A stretch of 64,000 bases of DNA from Doris montereyensis (Eukaryota > Mollusca > Gastropoda > Nudibranchia > Dorididae), in assembly GCA_037039925.1 (NCBI GenBank), contig JAXRKP010000472.1, forward strand, positions 86,001 to 150,000, read 5' to 3'. The notes below the pieces were generated by a model. That model did not search any database. It was not told the DNA's origin and was given only the letters and a program-made list of their open reading frames with translations. Within the stretch, counting starts at the first letter, position 1; the number at the start of each line of letters is the position of its first letter. The translations under genes were made by a program, and so were the position numbers. Shown here one piece after another: positions 21,768 to 32,194 of the stretch.

Positions 21768-23632
21768 CTTTCTATCAGCTCCCATTCTACCTTTCCGTGT
21801 ATGGGTTCGGATGCCTGAGATGATCTTTCTCCAGGATGTCCTGTCCTGGCATTTTCTGTTTCCTTCCAAAAATGTTAAATTTCTATTCTTCAATGCCTCT
21901 TTATATCATCTTCCCGCTTTCTCCGAGGTCTGCCTTTTGGTCTTTTACCTTGGACGTTAGCACTATACTGATTTAGCTATTCTATTTTCATTCATTCTGT
22001 TTACATGCCCAAACCACCTCAATTGATTTATTTATATCTTAGTTTGTATGCCATCTGCTTTTGTTTGATCTCTTATTGTTGTGTTTCTGATTTTGTCTCT
22101 TTAAGTTTTCCCAACTACTCTTCTTATATATTTCATTTCAGCTGCCTGTACTCTACTGTATTCTCTACTGTCTAAGGTCCAGGTTTCACTGCCATAGAGG
22201 AGAGTATGACAATAAACCGTGCGGTATACTGTCATTTTGGTTTTTGTTGACAATTCTTGTTTACCTACAAATGCCTTTCCTAGATGGTTATATATTGCAC
22301 TTGTTGGATTCTCTGGCTGATTTCTTCTCTTAGTTTCCCCTCAAAGTTAATCATTACTCCTAGGTAATTGTAGCTGTGAACTTGTTCTAAATTCTCCCTG
22401 CCCAATTTAATATGTTGTGTTTTAGCTTCCTAGCTACTAGCATTGTTTTGGTTTTCTTTGCATTTACTCTCATTCCTCTTTTATTTAGTTCATTGTTCAT
22501 AATGCTGATATTCGACTGAAGCTCACTTTCTGATTTTCCAAACAGAACTAAATCAGCAAAAAAGCATGGATATATTTACTGGTTTGAGCTTCCACATACC
22601 TACATTCATTTTCTTCCTTTTTGAGGATGCCTTTGCGACTGAATCCATAAATATGATAAACAAAAGAGGACTTAGGATACAACCCTGTCTTACCTTTATT
22701 TCTACATCAAATTCTGCAGATGTGTTTCCAGCTACTCTCACTGCACATGTTGGTATATTGTAAAAACTTTTAATGGCTTCTATTAAATTTTGCTCTACAT
22801 TGTGTTGTTTTAAGGAATGCCATAGTTCGTCCCTCCTCACAGGGTCTATAAAACACAGGTGCAAGTCAATGTTTCTCTCATCAAGGGATTTTTGTATTAT
22901 TTGTCTAATTGTAAATATGTGGTCTTGTACACTTCTTCCTGGTCTAAATCCACTCTGATGCTCTTCGATATGATTCTCTATTCTTTTCCTTGGTCTCATT
23001 TCCAGAATCTGGCATACACTTTTCCTGGTACGCTAAGTAGTGATATCCCTCTATAGTTTGAGCATTCCATGGTTGATCCTTTCTTATGTATTGGTTCTAC
23101 TACCGTTGCCATTTTCCAGTCGTCTGGCACCTGTTTGGACTTTCATGCTTGTTGGCATATTGCATGTAGTAGTTTGTCTGCCTCTCTGCCTTGGTTTTTG
23201 ATAATTTCTAGATAAACTTGATCTGCTCCTGAGGCTTTTCCTAATTTCATTTTTCTTATAGCTGTTTGGATTTCTTCCATTGATATATCTACATCTTCAG
23301 CTGTCTCCTCTGGATTACTTGTTACTCTTATTTATTGATCTTTACTCCTTGTTTCATATGTTCTGGAGGGATTATGTAATTGGTGAAATACTTTCTCCAC
23401 GCTTCCATGATTTGGCTGTCTTCTTTCATTATTTCTCCTTTGGCGTTCTTAATTTGTCGTATTGGGCATGCTTTGATCTTTCTCATGCTCTTCATTGTTC
23501 CACAGAACAGCTTTTGATTTCCTTGATAGCTTTCTTGAAGTCTTTGTCCAAACTCTTCCCACTGTACCTGTTTTGCTTTCCTAACTTCCTCTTTGGCGAT
23601 AGTTCTATTACTCACGTAATCTATATGTCTTT
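21768..23632 (-). mobile_element. Non-LTR retrotransposon (LINE family LA), RT region, defective
   Basis: Minus-strand remnant. From high to low coordinate it shows the pre-RT linker (AKEEVRKAKQVQWEEFGQRL, about 23600), the RT fingers (HQSGFRPGRSVQDHIF, about 22950), palm remains (HLCFIDPVRRDELWHSLKQ) and VRQGCILSPLLF. The FADL remnant of the catalytic box near 22550 follows, then a C-terminal GHVNRMNE-type region. Motif A lacks the residues between FID and VRR, and the FADD box has lost one Asp, besides several frameshifts, so it is dead. The endonuclease end is missing at 23632, where another LINE begins. Confidence 0.9.
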
Positions 23633-24062
23633 TCCACACTATTATATGCATGCGAAACGTGGACTTGAGATGTACAATGTCGTAAACGTTTAGAAACATT
23701 TGAAATGTGGATATACAGAAGAATATTGAAAACCCCTGGACAGCAAAAGTAACAAACATGGAAGTTTTAGTGAAAATTGGAAAAAAAAGGGAACTTATGA
23801 AGAACATCAAGACAAGGCTGATATTTTTTGGCCATGTGTGGAGACAAGATGGACTAACAAAAAATAGCAACATCTGGATTCATAGAAAGGACAAAAGCTC
23901 GTGGCAGACAACGCACCACATACGTAACGGCGTTAAGACAAAACACGTCCGATATCACCACCAACTCGGATTTTACAAGAATCGCTGAACACAGAACAAC
24001 ATGGAGAGGGATGGTCGGCAACGTGTTGAATAACGCAAGCCACAAATGATGATGATGATGAT
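23632..24062 (+). mobile_element. LINE family LB, C-terminal end with (ATG)n tail
   Basis: Plus-strand remnant reading LLYACETWT, then TFEMWIYRRILKTPW, TNMEVLVKIGKKRELMKNIK and FFGHVWRQDGL. This is the classic post-RT tail (ExWxxRRxLxxxW...VRNEEVL...GHVLRR) of non-LTR retrotransposons. After a frameshift it ends near NASHK with a stop and a GATGATGATGATGATGAT tail at 24045-24062. It lies tail-outward next to the broken end of LA. Confidence 0.9.
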
Positions 24063-24365
24063 CAACTATTCACTGTCCATCGAAACTATGCCTCCTAGCC
24101 GACGTGGTTCAAATTTAAACATAAAGAAAAAACCCTCCAAATGAACGGTCTGGAAGAAAACAAAAAAACCACCTGGCATTGGCATATTTTCATCGATAAG
24201 AATGTTTGTGTTTTGACGTTGATCCTTCCTCGCCCTTCAGCTGTCGTTGACATACACTGACATTGAACGAAGGAATATATTCTTATCATCCGTCTGGAAT
24301 ACGTTTTTGTAATTTTGAAACAGTCTTGCTTTAAATTAGGTCATACTTCATAGGGGGAATCGAAC

Positions 24366-24740
24366 TCGGTAGTCCAGAGGCAAGGTGTCGGGCTCTCAAC
24401 CAAAAGGTCGTGGGTTCAAGCCCCCGTGGCGGTTGAAAAACATTTCTCAAGTTTTTCGGGTCAAAAACTACCCCCTTCCCCCTACTTGGTCCGAGCACAT
24501 GCCCCGTGTGCAGATCACAACAACATTCGGTGCACGTTTAAGATCCCTTGGCTGTTTACATGGCAGTCCGAGCATATTTAAAATTCCCACCCAAACCTCA
24601 CAAATTACCTCAGCTGTGAATGTGGAAATAATCAAATCTCAAAATCTTGTTGGGGAGTTTCCAGTTTGTTTTCACACAGGCACTCAAATGTCAAAAACTA
24701 ATGCCCCCCCCCCTCCTAAATACGATGGTTCATTTGGCTG
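24366..24740 (+). mobile_element. tRNA-derived SINE, family S1
   Basis: The head has box A-like GGTAGTCCAGAGGCAAGG and box B GGTTCAAGCCC. The body includes CACGTTTAAGATCCCTTGGC and TGTTTACATGGCAGTC, and the end has GTGAATGTGGAAATAATC. A second copy lies inverted at 25030-25345. Confidence 0.85.
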
Positions 24741-24884
24741 AAGTCCTTTGACTGACGGAGGCGTCAAAGCGAAACCGTTGTGTTGTGAGTTTGTAATCAC
24801 CACGAGACTGGTTCAAAACCTATGTCTGGCCCAGGTGTTTTTTTCACAATCGTGTACTCTTCGGAAAGGCACTTCACTCTGCTT

Positions 24885-24992
24885 TCCCTCACTCTGCTTT
24901 CCTCACTCTGCTTTCCTCACTCTGCTTTCCTCACTCCGCTTTCCTCACTCTGCTTTCCTCACTCTGCTTTCCTCACTCTGCTTTCCTCACTC
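24885..24992. repeat. 14-bp tandem repeat inside the S2 SINE
   Basis: About seven copies of CTCTGCTTTCCTCA, expanded from the single CACTCTGCTTTCC word of the SINE body. Confidence 0.9.
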
Positions 24993-25029
24993 GACCAGGG
25001 TAAGCATGAGGATCCACATATAGGTAGAA

Positions 25030-25345
25030 TTTGATTTGATTTACCCACATCCACAACTAAGATGATTTCGGGATTTTTGGTAGGATATTTAATTTTGCCT
25101 GAACTGCCCTGTAAACAGCCAAGGGATCTCTTAACGTGCACAGAGTGTTGTGATCTACACACGGGACCTCCTTTTTATCGTCCATCTCCGATGGGACTAG
25201 GTGTCGATCCACCTACCTGGACCAGGGGTAGATTTTGCTCGAGAAAAATCGAGAACATTTTTCAACCGGTGGCGGGGCTCGAATCAACTACCCTTTGGTT
25301 GAGAGACCACACCTTGCCTCTGGACTACCGCGTCCCCCAAGGAAG
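25030..25345 (-). mobile_element. SINE S1 copy nested in SINE S2
   Basis: Minus-strand copy. Head GGTAGTCCAGAGGCAAGGTG with box B GATTCGAGCCC, body CACGTTAAGAGATCCCTTGG, and 3' tail AAATCAAATCAAATTC. It interrupts the plus-strand S2 element. Confidence 0.85.
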
Positions 25346-25495
25346 AAAAAAATCGTGTGAGTATGCTAATACGAAGCGCCTAACAAGCTGCTGTATTGTA
25401 TACTCCCAAGGGAATTGAGGAGAAGTTTGAATGAAATGATTTGCTAAGGAATAAATGAAGTACACAGTCGGTGATCCTGTACTTGTGCGGGGATA

Positions 25496-25899
25496 CAGAC
25501 TAGAAATCCACCTTTGTCTTGATCTTTTTCTTTTTTTCTTTTTCTGTTTTGCTCCGTACGCAGTGTGAAGACAGCCTTTGGCAAACTTTGTTCACAAATA
25601 TTACAACAGCAGTCCTGGTGTGGAGAGACGAAACCCACAGGGTTTATTTTCTGGTCAAGTCAAAATGAAGATTACCTCATCTCATAAAAATAACGATCAT
25701 CGCATTGAAGAGTAATTTAAGGATTTGGGCGACTTAACATACAATGGTATCAAATCTTAGTCACGACAATTTAGATGAAAAACTTTGAACTACTTCACGT
25801 CACATGATTATGCAATCACCCCCTGCCCCCACCTCATTTGCGTCACGTGCCATTATGTCACTGTGACCTCACACACCGCTATGTCAAGTTGTTCTCCTT
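25496..25899. other. Spacer, no feature
   Basis: No coding or repeat structure recognised; it leads into a pyrimidine-rich microsatellite. Confidence 0.45.
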
Positions 25900-26090
25900 C
25901 GTCTTTTTGTTTTCCTTCTTCTTTTTCTTCTTCCTCTGCTTTTTCTTCTTCTTTTCTTCTTCTTCTTCTTTTTTTTTTCTTCTTCTTCTTCTTTCTTCTC
26001 TTTTTGTTTTTCTTCTTCTTCTTCTTCTTCTTCTTCTTCTTCTTTCCTCTTGTTGTTATTATTTTCTTCTCATCATCATTATCATTTTTT
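25900..26090. repeat. (TTC)n-rich polypyrimidine microsatellite
   Basis: Mostly TTC and T runs on the plus strand, with only scattered purines, followed by an ATC-rich end. Poly-Leu/Phe/Ser frames here are artefacts. Confidence 0.95.
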
Positions 26091-26129
26091 TAATTAACAC
26101 TCTTCTAAGGTACCGCATGCTTTGATTCA

Positions 26130-27255
26130 ATGTTTCTACCGAATTCTATAACAATGTTATCAGTTACTACATGTTCTGGTTTCTTGTGTATTAACACTGT
26201 TCTCAGTTACCACATGTTCTGGTTTCTTGTGTATCGAATTCTATAACACTGTTCTCAGTTATGTTTTTCTTTGTGTATCAATATAACAATATTCTCAGTT
26301 ATCATTGAATTCTATAACAATGTTATCAGTTACCACATGTTCTGGTTTATTATTATTAACACTGTTATCATTATCATGTTCTGGTTTGCTTATGTATTGA
26401 ATTCTATAACAATGTTATCAGTTACCACATGTTCTGGTTTATCATTTTTTGAATTCTATAACAATGTTATCAGTTACCACATGTTCTGGTTTTGCTTATG
26501 TATTGAATTCTATAATGTTCGTTCTCAGTTAACACATGTTCTTGTGTATTGAATTCTATAACAATATTCTATAACAATGTTATCAGTTACCACATGTTCT
26601 GGTTTGCTTATGTATTGAATTCTATAACAATATTCTATAACACTGTTCTATTTCTAACAATATTCTATAACAATGTTATCAGTTACCACATGTTCTGGTT
26701 TGCTTGTGTTGAATTCTATAACAATATTCTATAACACTGTTCTCAGTTAACACATGTTCTGGTTTCTTGTGTATTGAATTCTATAACAATATTCTATAAC
26801 AATGTTATAACTTAATTGAATTCTATAACACTGTTCTCAGTTAACACATGTTCTGGTTTGCTTGTGTATTGAATTCTATAACATTCTATAATTCAATGTT
26901 ATCAGTTACCACATGTTCTAGTTTGCTTGTGTATCGAATTCTATAACAATGTTCTATAACAATGTTATCAGTTACCACATGTTCTGGTTTGCTTGTGTAT
27001 CGAATTCTATAACAATGTTCTATAACAATGTTATCAGTTACCACACCATTCTATAACAATGTTACCACATGTACTAGTTTGCTTGTGTATCGAATTCTAT
27101 AACAATGTTATCAGTTACCACATGTTCTGGTTTGCTTGTGTATCGAATTCTATAACAATGTTATCAGTTACCACATGTTCTGGTTTGCTTGTGTATCGAA
27201 TGCTATAACAATGTTATCAGTTACCATGTTCTGGTTTCTGGTTTGCTTGTGTTAT
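26130..27255. repeat. Minisatellite, 53-bp unit, about 20 copies
   Basis: The unit contains GAATTCTATAACAATGTTAT, CAGTTACCACATGTTCTGG and TTTGCTTGTGTATC. The period is read at 27091 and 27144. Many copies carry an extra or missing ATTCTATAACA block, so lengths vary; right-hand copies are the most regular. Confidence 0.95.
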
Positions 27256-27768
27256 CTAATCATGTAACAATCGTCTGAGTTAGCTGATAATGGTCACCTT
27301 CAAAAATGACATAATGAAACAGGTTACAATAGCAAAACATGACATTGAAAATAAGGTAGGCTTCTTTATCAGCACACAGTGTTTTCAAAGAAAAGAGATA
27401 CAGGAGGCAACCATTGCTGAAATCTATCACAGATTTTAAATATTTAATGTAAACAAAGACAATCCACTAAATAAAATATAAATAGTTATTTACTAAAACT
27501 GTAAAAGAGTGTAGTAATAATAAAAACTCAGCAGAAAGGATATCTTCTTAGCCAATATTGTCATAATGTATGTGTATATATTAAATATAATAATATGATC
27601 ATTCAAAGGAAACTACTTAACTCAAAGCCAGTTTGAGAAAAGAAAAACAATGACACAATTGATAAACAATAACAAGTGCTGACATTTTTAAATATAACAA
27701 CACTCCAAGTCATACATTGAATTTGTTTTCACCGCTATGCAACAGTTCACCATTGACACATCAGCATA
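27256..27768. other. AT-rich spacer, no feature
   Basis: No gene or repeat recognised. Confidence 0.5.
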
Positions 27769-28612
27769 CACACACACCATCTGCTATGCTGACAATATAC
27801 GGGGACATGATTGACACAGACAGATACATACATACACCTTCTGCCATACTGACAATATACGGGGACATGATTGACACAGACAGATACATACATACACCTT
27901 CTGCTATGCTGACAATATACGGGGACATGATTGACACAGACAGATACATACATACACCTTCTGCTGCTATACAGGGACATGATTGACAATACCTTTTGCC
28001 ATGATGACATTATACAAGGACATGATTGACACAGACGGATACATACATACACCTTTTGCCATGATGACATTATACAAGGATATGATTGACACAGACGGAT
28101 ACATACATACACCTTTTGCCATGATGACATTATACAAGGATATGATTGACACAGACGGATACATACATACACCTTTTGCCATGATGACATTATACAAGGA
28201 TATGATTGACACAGACGGATACATACATACACCTTTTGCCATGATGACATTATACAAGGATATGATTGACACAGACGGATACATTCATACACTATCTGCC
28301 ATGCTGACAATATACAAGGATATGATTGACACAGACGGATATATTCACACACTATCTGCCATGCTGACAATATACGGGGACATGAGTGACACAGACGGAT
28401 ACATCCACACACCATCTGCCATGCTGACAATATATGGGGACATGAGTGACACAGGCGGATACATCCATCATCTGCCACTGCCATGCTGACAATATATGGG
28501 GACATGATTGCCACAGGCGGATACACATACATCATCTGCCACTGCCATGCTGACAATTTATGGGGACATGATTGACACAGACGGATACATACATCATCTG
28601 CCATCTGCCATG
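27769..28612. repeat. Minisatellite, 60-bp unit, about 14 copies
   Basis: The unit includes TGACAATATACGGGGACATG, ATTGACACAGACAGATACAT and ACATACACCTTCTGC. Two main subtypes occur: GCTGACAATATACGGGG at the left, and GATGACATTATACAAGG in the middle, copied almost perfectly. Since 60 is divisible by three, a 285-codon minus-strand frame stays open; it is pure repeat. Confidence 0.95.
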
Positions 28613-29022
28613 CTGACTATATACAGGAATTGACATGAACGGATATACACACCATCTGCCATGCTGACTATATACAGGAATTGACATGACATGCTGATAC
28701 AGGAATTATGAACACACCATCTGCCATGCTGACTATATACAGGAATTGACATGAACGGATATACACACCATCTGCCATGCTGACTATATACAGGAATTGA
28801 CATGAACGGATACACACACCATCTGCCATGCTGACTATACAGGAATTGACATGAACGGATACACACACCATCTGCCATGCTGACTATATACAGGAATTGA
28901 CATGAACGGATACACACACCATCTGCCATGCTGACTATATACAGGAATTGACATGAACGGATATACACACCATCTGCCATGCTGACTATATACAGGAATT
29001 TGAACGATATACACACCATCTG
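28613..29022. repeat. Minisatellite, 51-bp unit, about 8 copies
   Basis: The unit holds CCATCTGCCATGCTGACTAT, ATACAGGAATTGACATGAAC and GGATATACACA. It shares CATCTGCCATGCTGAC and GACA...CGGATA with the neighbouring 60-bp array, so it is probably derived from it by a 9-bp loss. Confidence 0.95.
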
Positions 29023-29249
29023 CCGTATTGGACGGCTTAGCACAGCAAACACACTCTTCTCACCCTTCCAACTTTACAATTATTTTTCCTAAAAAAACAA
29101 ATTTATGGATAAAGTGTACACTGGAATCAAAACTGTTAGCCTAATAGGTAATACACGAAATAAACACGATTTTAGTTTGTTATTATTGTTAAGGAGTAGT
29201 AACGGTTGTTTTCTTCTTCTTCTTCTTTATATTTTAATTGAAATTTAAA

Positions 29250-30597
29250 GACTTTGACTGATGTATCACACAGCATTTGACACTGATGTATCACACAGTA
29301 TTTGACTGATGCATCACACAGTATGACTGATGCATCAAACAGTATTTCTGACACAGTATTTGACTGATGTATCAAACAGTATTTGATATATCACATGACT
29401 GATGTATCAAACAGTATTTGACTGATGTATCACACAGTATTTGACTGATGTATCACACAGTATTTGACTGATGCATCAAACAGTATTTGACTGATGTATC
29501 ACACAGTATTTGACTGATGCATCAAACAGTATTTGACTGATGTATCACACAGTATTTGACTGATGCATCAAACAGTATTTGACTGATGCATCAAACAGTA
29601 TTTGACTGATGTATCAAACAGTATTTGACTGATGCATCACACAGCATTTGACTGATGTATCACACAGCATTTGACTGATGTATCACACAGCATTTGACTG
29701 ATGTATCACACAGCATTTGACTGATGCATATCACACAGCATTTGACTGATGCATTACAGCATTTGACTGATGTATCACACAGCATTTGACTGATGTATCA
29801 TACAGCATTTGACTGATGCATCATACAGCATTTGACTGATGTATCACACAGCATTTGACTGATGCATCATACAGCATTTGACTGATGCATCATACAGCAT
29901 TTGACTGATGTATCACACAGCATTTGACTGATGCATCATATCACACAGCATTTGACTGATGCATCAAACAGTATTTGACTGATGTATCACACAGCATTTG
30001 ACTGATGTATCAAACAGTATTTGACTGATGTATCATACAGCATTTGACTGATGTATCTGATTTGACTGATCATCATACAGTATTTGACTGATGCATCATA
30101 CAGCATTTGACTGATGCATTATACAGTATTTGACTGATGCATTATACAGTATTTGACTGATGCATTATACAGTATTTGACTGATGCATTATACAGCATTT
30201 GACTGATGCATTATACAGTATTTGACTGATGCATTATACAGTATTTGACTGATGCATTATACAGCATTTGACTGATGCATTATACAGTATTTGACTGATG
30301 CATCATACAGCATTTGACTGATGCATTATACAGTATTTGACTAATGCATCACACAGTATTTGACTGATGTATCACACAGCATTTGACTGATGTATCACAC
30401 AGCATTTGACTGATGTATCACACAGCATTTGACTGATGTATCACACAGCATTTGACTGATGCATCATACAGCATTTGACTGATGTATCACACAGCATTTG
30501 ACTGATGCATCACACAGCATTTGACTGATGTATCACACAGCATTTGACTGATGCATCACACAGCATTTGACTGATGCATCACACAGTATTTGACTGT
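29250..30597. repeat. Minisatellite, 23-bp unit, about 58 copies
   Basis: The unit is ATTTGACTGATGTATCACAC plus AGT. Variants swap TATCACAC, CATCAAAC, CATCATAC and CATTATAC, and AGT/AGC, in local blocks (TATAC copies cluster at 30110-30330). This is a sign of local unequal exchange. Confidence 0.95.
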
Positions 30598-32194
30598 GTG
30601 CTCCTCTATTACAAGACATACAAATTTTAGACACATTTTAAACATACACTCTACTAATTGACTGAAAAAAAAGAAAGAAGGACGTTTGAAAGCAGCAGAG
30701 AAGAAGCCCGGAATGTAAATTTAAAATAAAAAAATTCAGTCAAACTTCTCCAACCATATAAAGTTAACAAAGGCAGATCTTTCTTCAAGTCATTCACAAC
30801 GGTGGACAATTTTCTGAAATGTTCAAGCTTCCCTGGCATTTGTTCACATAAATTTTTTAAAATTCATTCCGTAAAAAAACATTTACTAAACACCAACAGT
30901 CATTCAGTTCTTGGTAAAAGCAAGATGGCAAACAAAAACAAACATAGAAATTAATAGAACTACTAATACTAGGAAAAGGAAATGGTAATTCATCAATAAA
31001 TATTGTGACCTTGGGTGGGCACTAAAAAAAAATTCAAGGTTAACCAGATTTACTATAAGTGTAGTATCATTTTAGAATTTCAAGGGGCACAGGATTTACA
31101 TGGAAGGTCAGTCATAACACGTCATATTGTTTCAAAGATAATGTCAATCATCATCATATTTACAATTAATCCATTAAACACACAGAGAAAAAGACCTTGG
31201 GGAGAGCTGGAGGAATCAACCTGAGACAGAGAATAGAATACACCACTCAATGGTAAATGCAGAGGTAATGTCAAAGGCAAAGGGTTGATGTTCCTTGTGG
31301 ATAAATTCTAACTTTTATTGCAACCCTAGTGCATCAACAACATTGGCAAGGAGATGACTTCAGCCCACCGCACTAAGATCATTCTTTTTTTATATAACGA
31401 ACCAGGAACTTATAGCCAGTGCTATGAAACAGTAGACATGGGCTTATTTATATGATCTGCTATGATGAGTCGTTATCTCCTTCAACTTTTGTAATTCTGT
31501 CACATATTTTTAAAACGTTTATTCATATGAAATACTCACACATGCCATGTACTCCTATTATCAACTATATACCGTAGCTGTCAACCTTTTCGAATTCAAA
31601 AACAGGCTGACCGCATGAACTAATTTTAACATTTATAATTTTACTTAAATTGACTCCTTTACGGTAAATAACAAAAAAATCTGCCAATCGCTGGCCTTTC
31701 TGAAGTGTAATGGTAATTTTGCAAACTCAGAATGGCATATCTGGACTTTGATCCCGATCTCTCAGAGTCTCTGCTGTTGACTTAGTGTTCCTATGTAGAC
31801 AAAAGTGACGGTTGACTCTCATCTCATCTATTCAAAGTAAATACAGACCTACAGACTCAAAGCTAAAAATACATATTTGATATAATGTACCTTTTTTATG
31901 TACTGGTTGGCGGTTATGCGACTGATGTGGAGGATTTTTCTCTTTTCTTTTCTTGAAATGCTTATTTCAGTGCTAGGATTCAAAGTTGAAAGAAAAACGC
32001 AAACCACTTTAGACTGTCCTATTGACTATCCAAGGTTTAAAATTTGACATGCAGATATTTACATGTGACTATACAAGATTTTGCAGCTAGCCCTATAATC
32101 AAAGACCAATGTTGAACTTAATGCAAACAAACAAACAACACATTTTCTTACCGCCACCTTCATGGTTAAGGAATAGTTGTTATCACTATCATAG
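30598..32194. other. Unique-looking spacer
   Basis: No exon with both splice sites and coding character was found. The segment 31760-31925 resembles 43435-43550 (see the repeat Y entries). It ends at the 38-bp array. Confidence 0.45.
31760..31925. repeat. Dispersed repeat Y, copy 1
   Basis: Shares TCTCTGCTGTTGACTTAG, the GACTCTCATCT neighbourhood and ACTGGTTGGC in the same order with 43435-43550. Short and diverged. Confidence 0.55.

Larger units (their letters stand above)
24745..25495 (+). mobile_element. tRNA-derived SINE, family S2, split by another SINE
   Basis: The head is TGTTGTGAGTTTGTAATCAC with box B-like TGGTTCAAAACC. The body is GGAAAGGCACTTCACTC..., followed by GCATGAGGATCC. 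The element stops at about 25030 and resumes at 25345 with AAGCGCCTAACA and CTCCCAAGGGAATTGAGG. The intervening 315 bp is an inverted S1 copy. The full order is confirmed by the uninterrupted copy at 46740-47055. Confidence 0.85.

Noticed and set aside
25785..26125. Poly-Leu/Phe/Ser frames
   Set aside because: They arise from a TTC microsatellite.
27747..28604. 285-codon minus-strand open frame
   Set aside because: It is the 60-bp minisatellite read in frame; 60 is divisible by three, so no stop arises. No start context, no domain.
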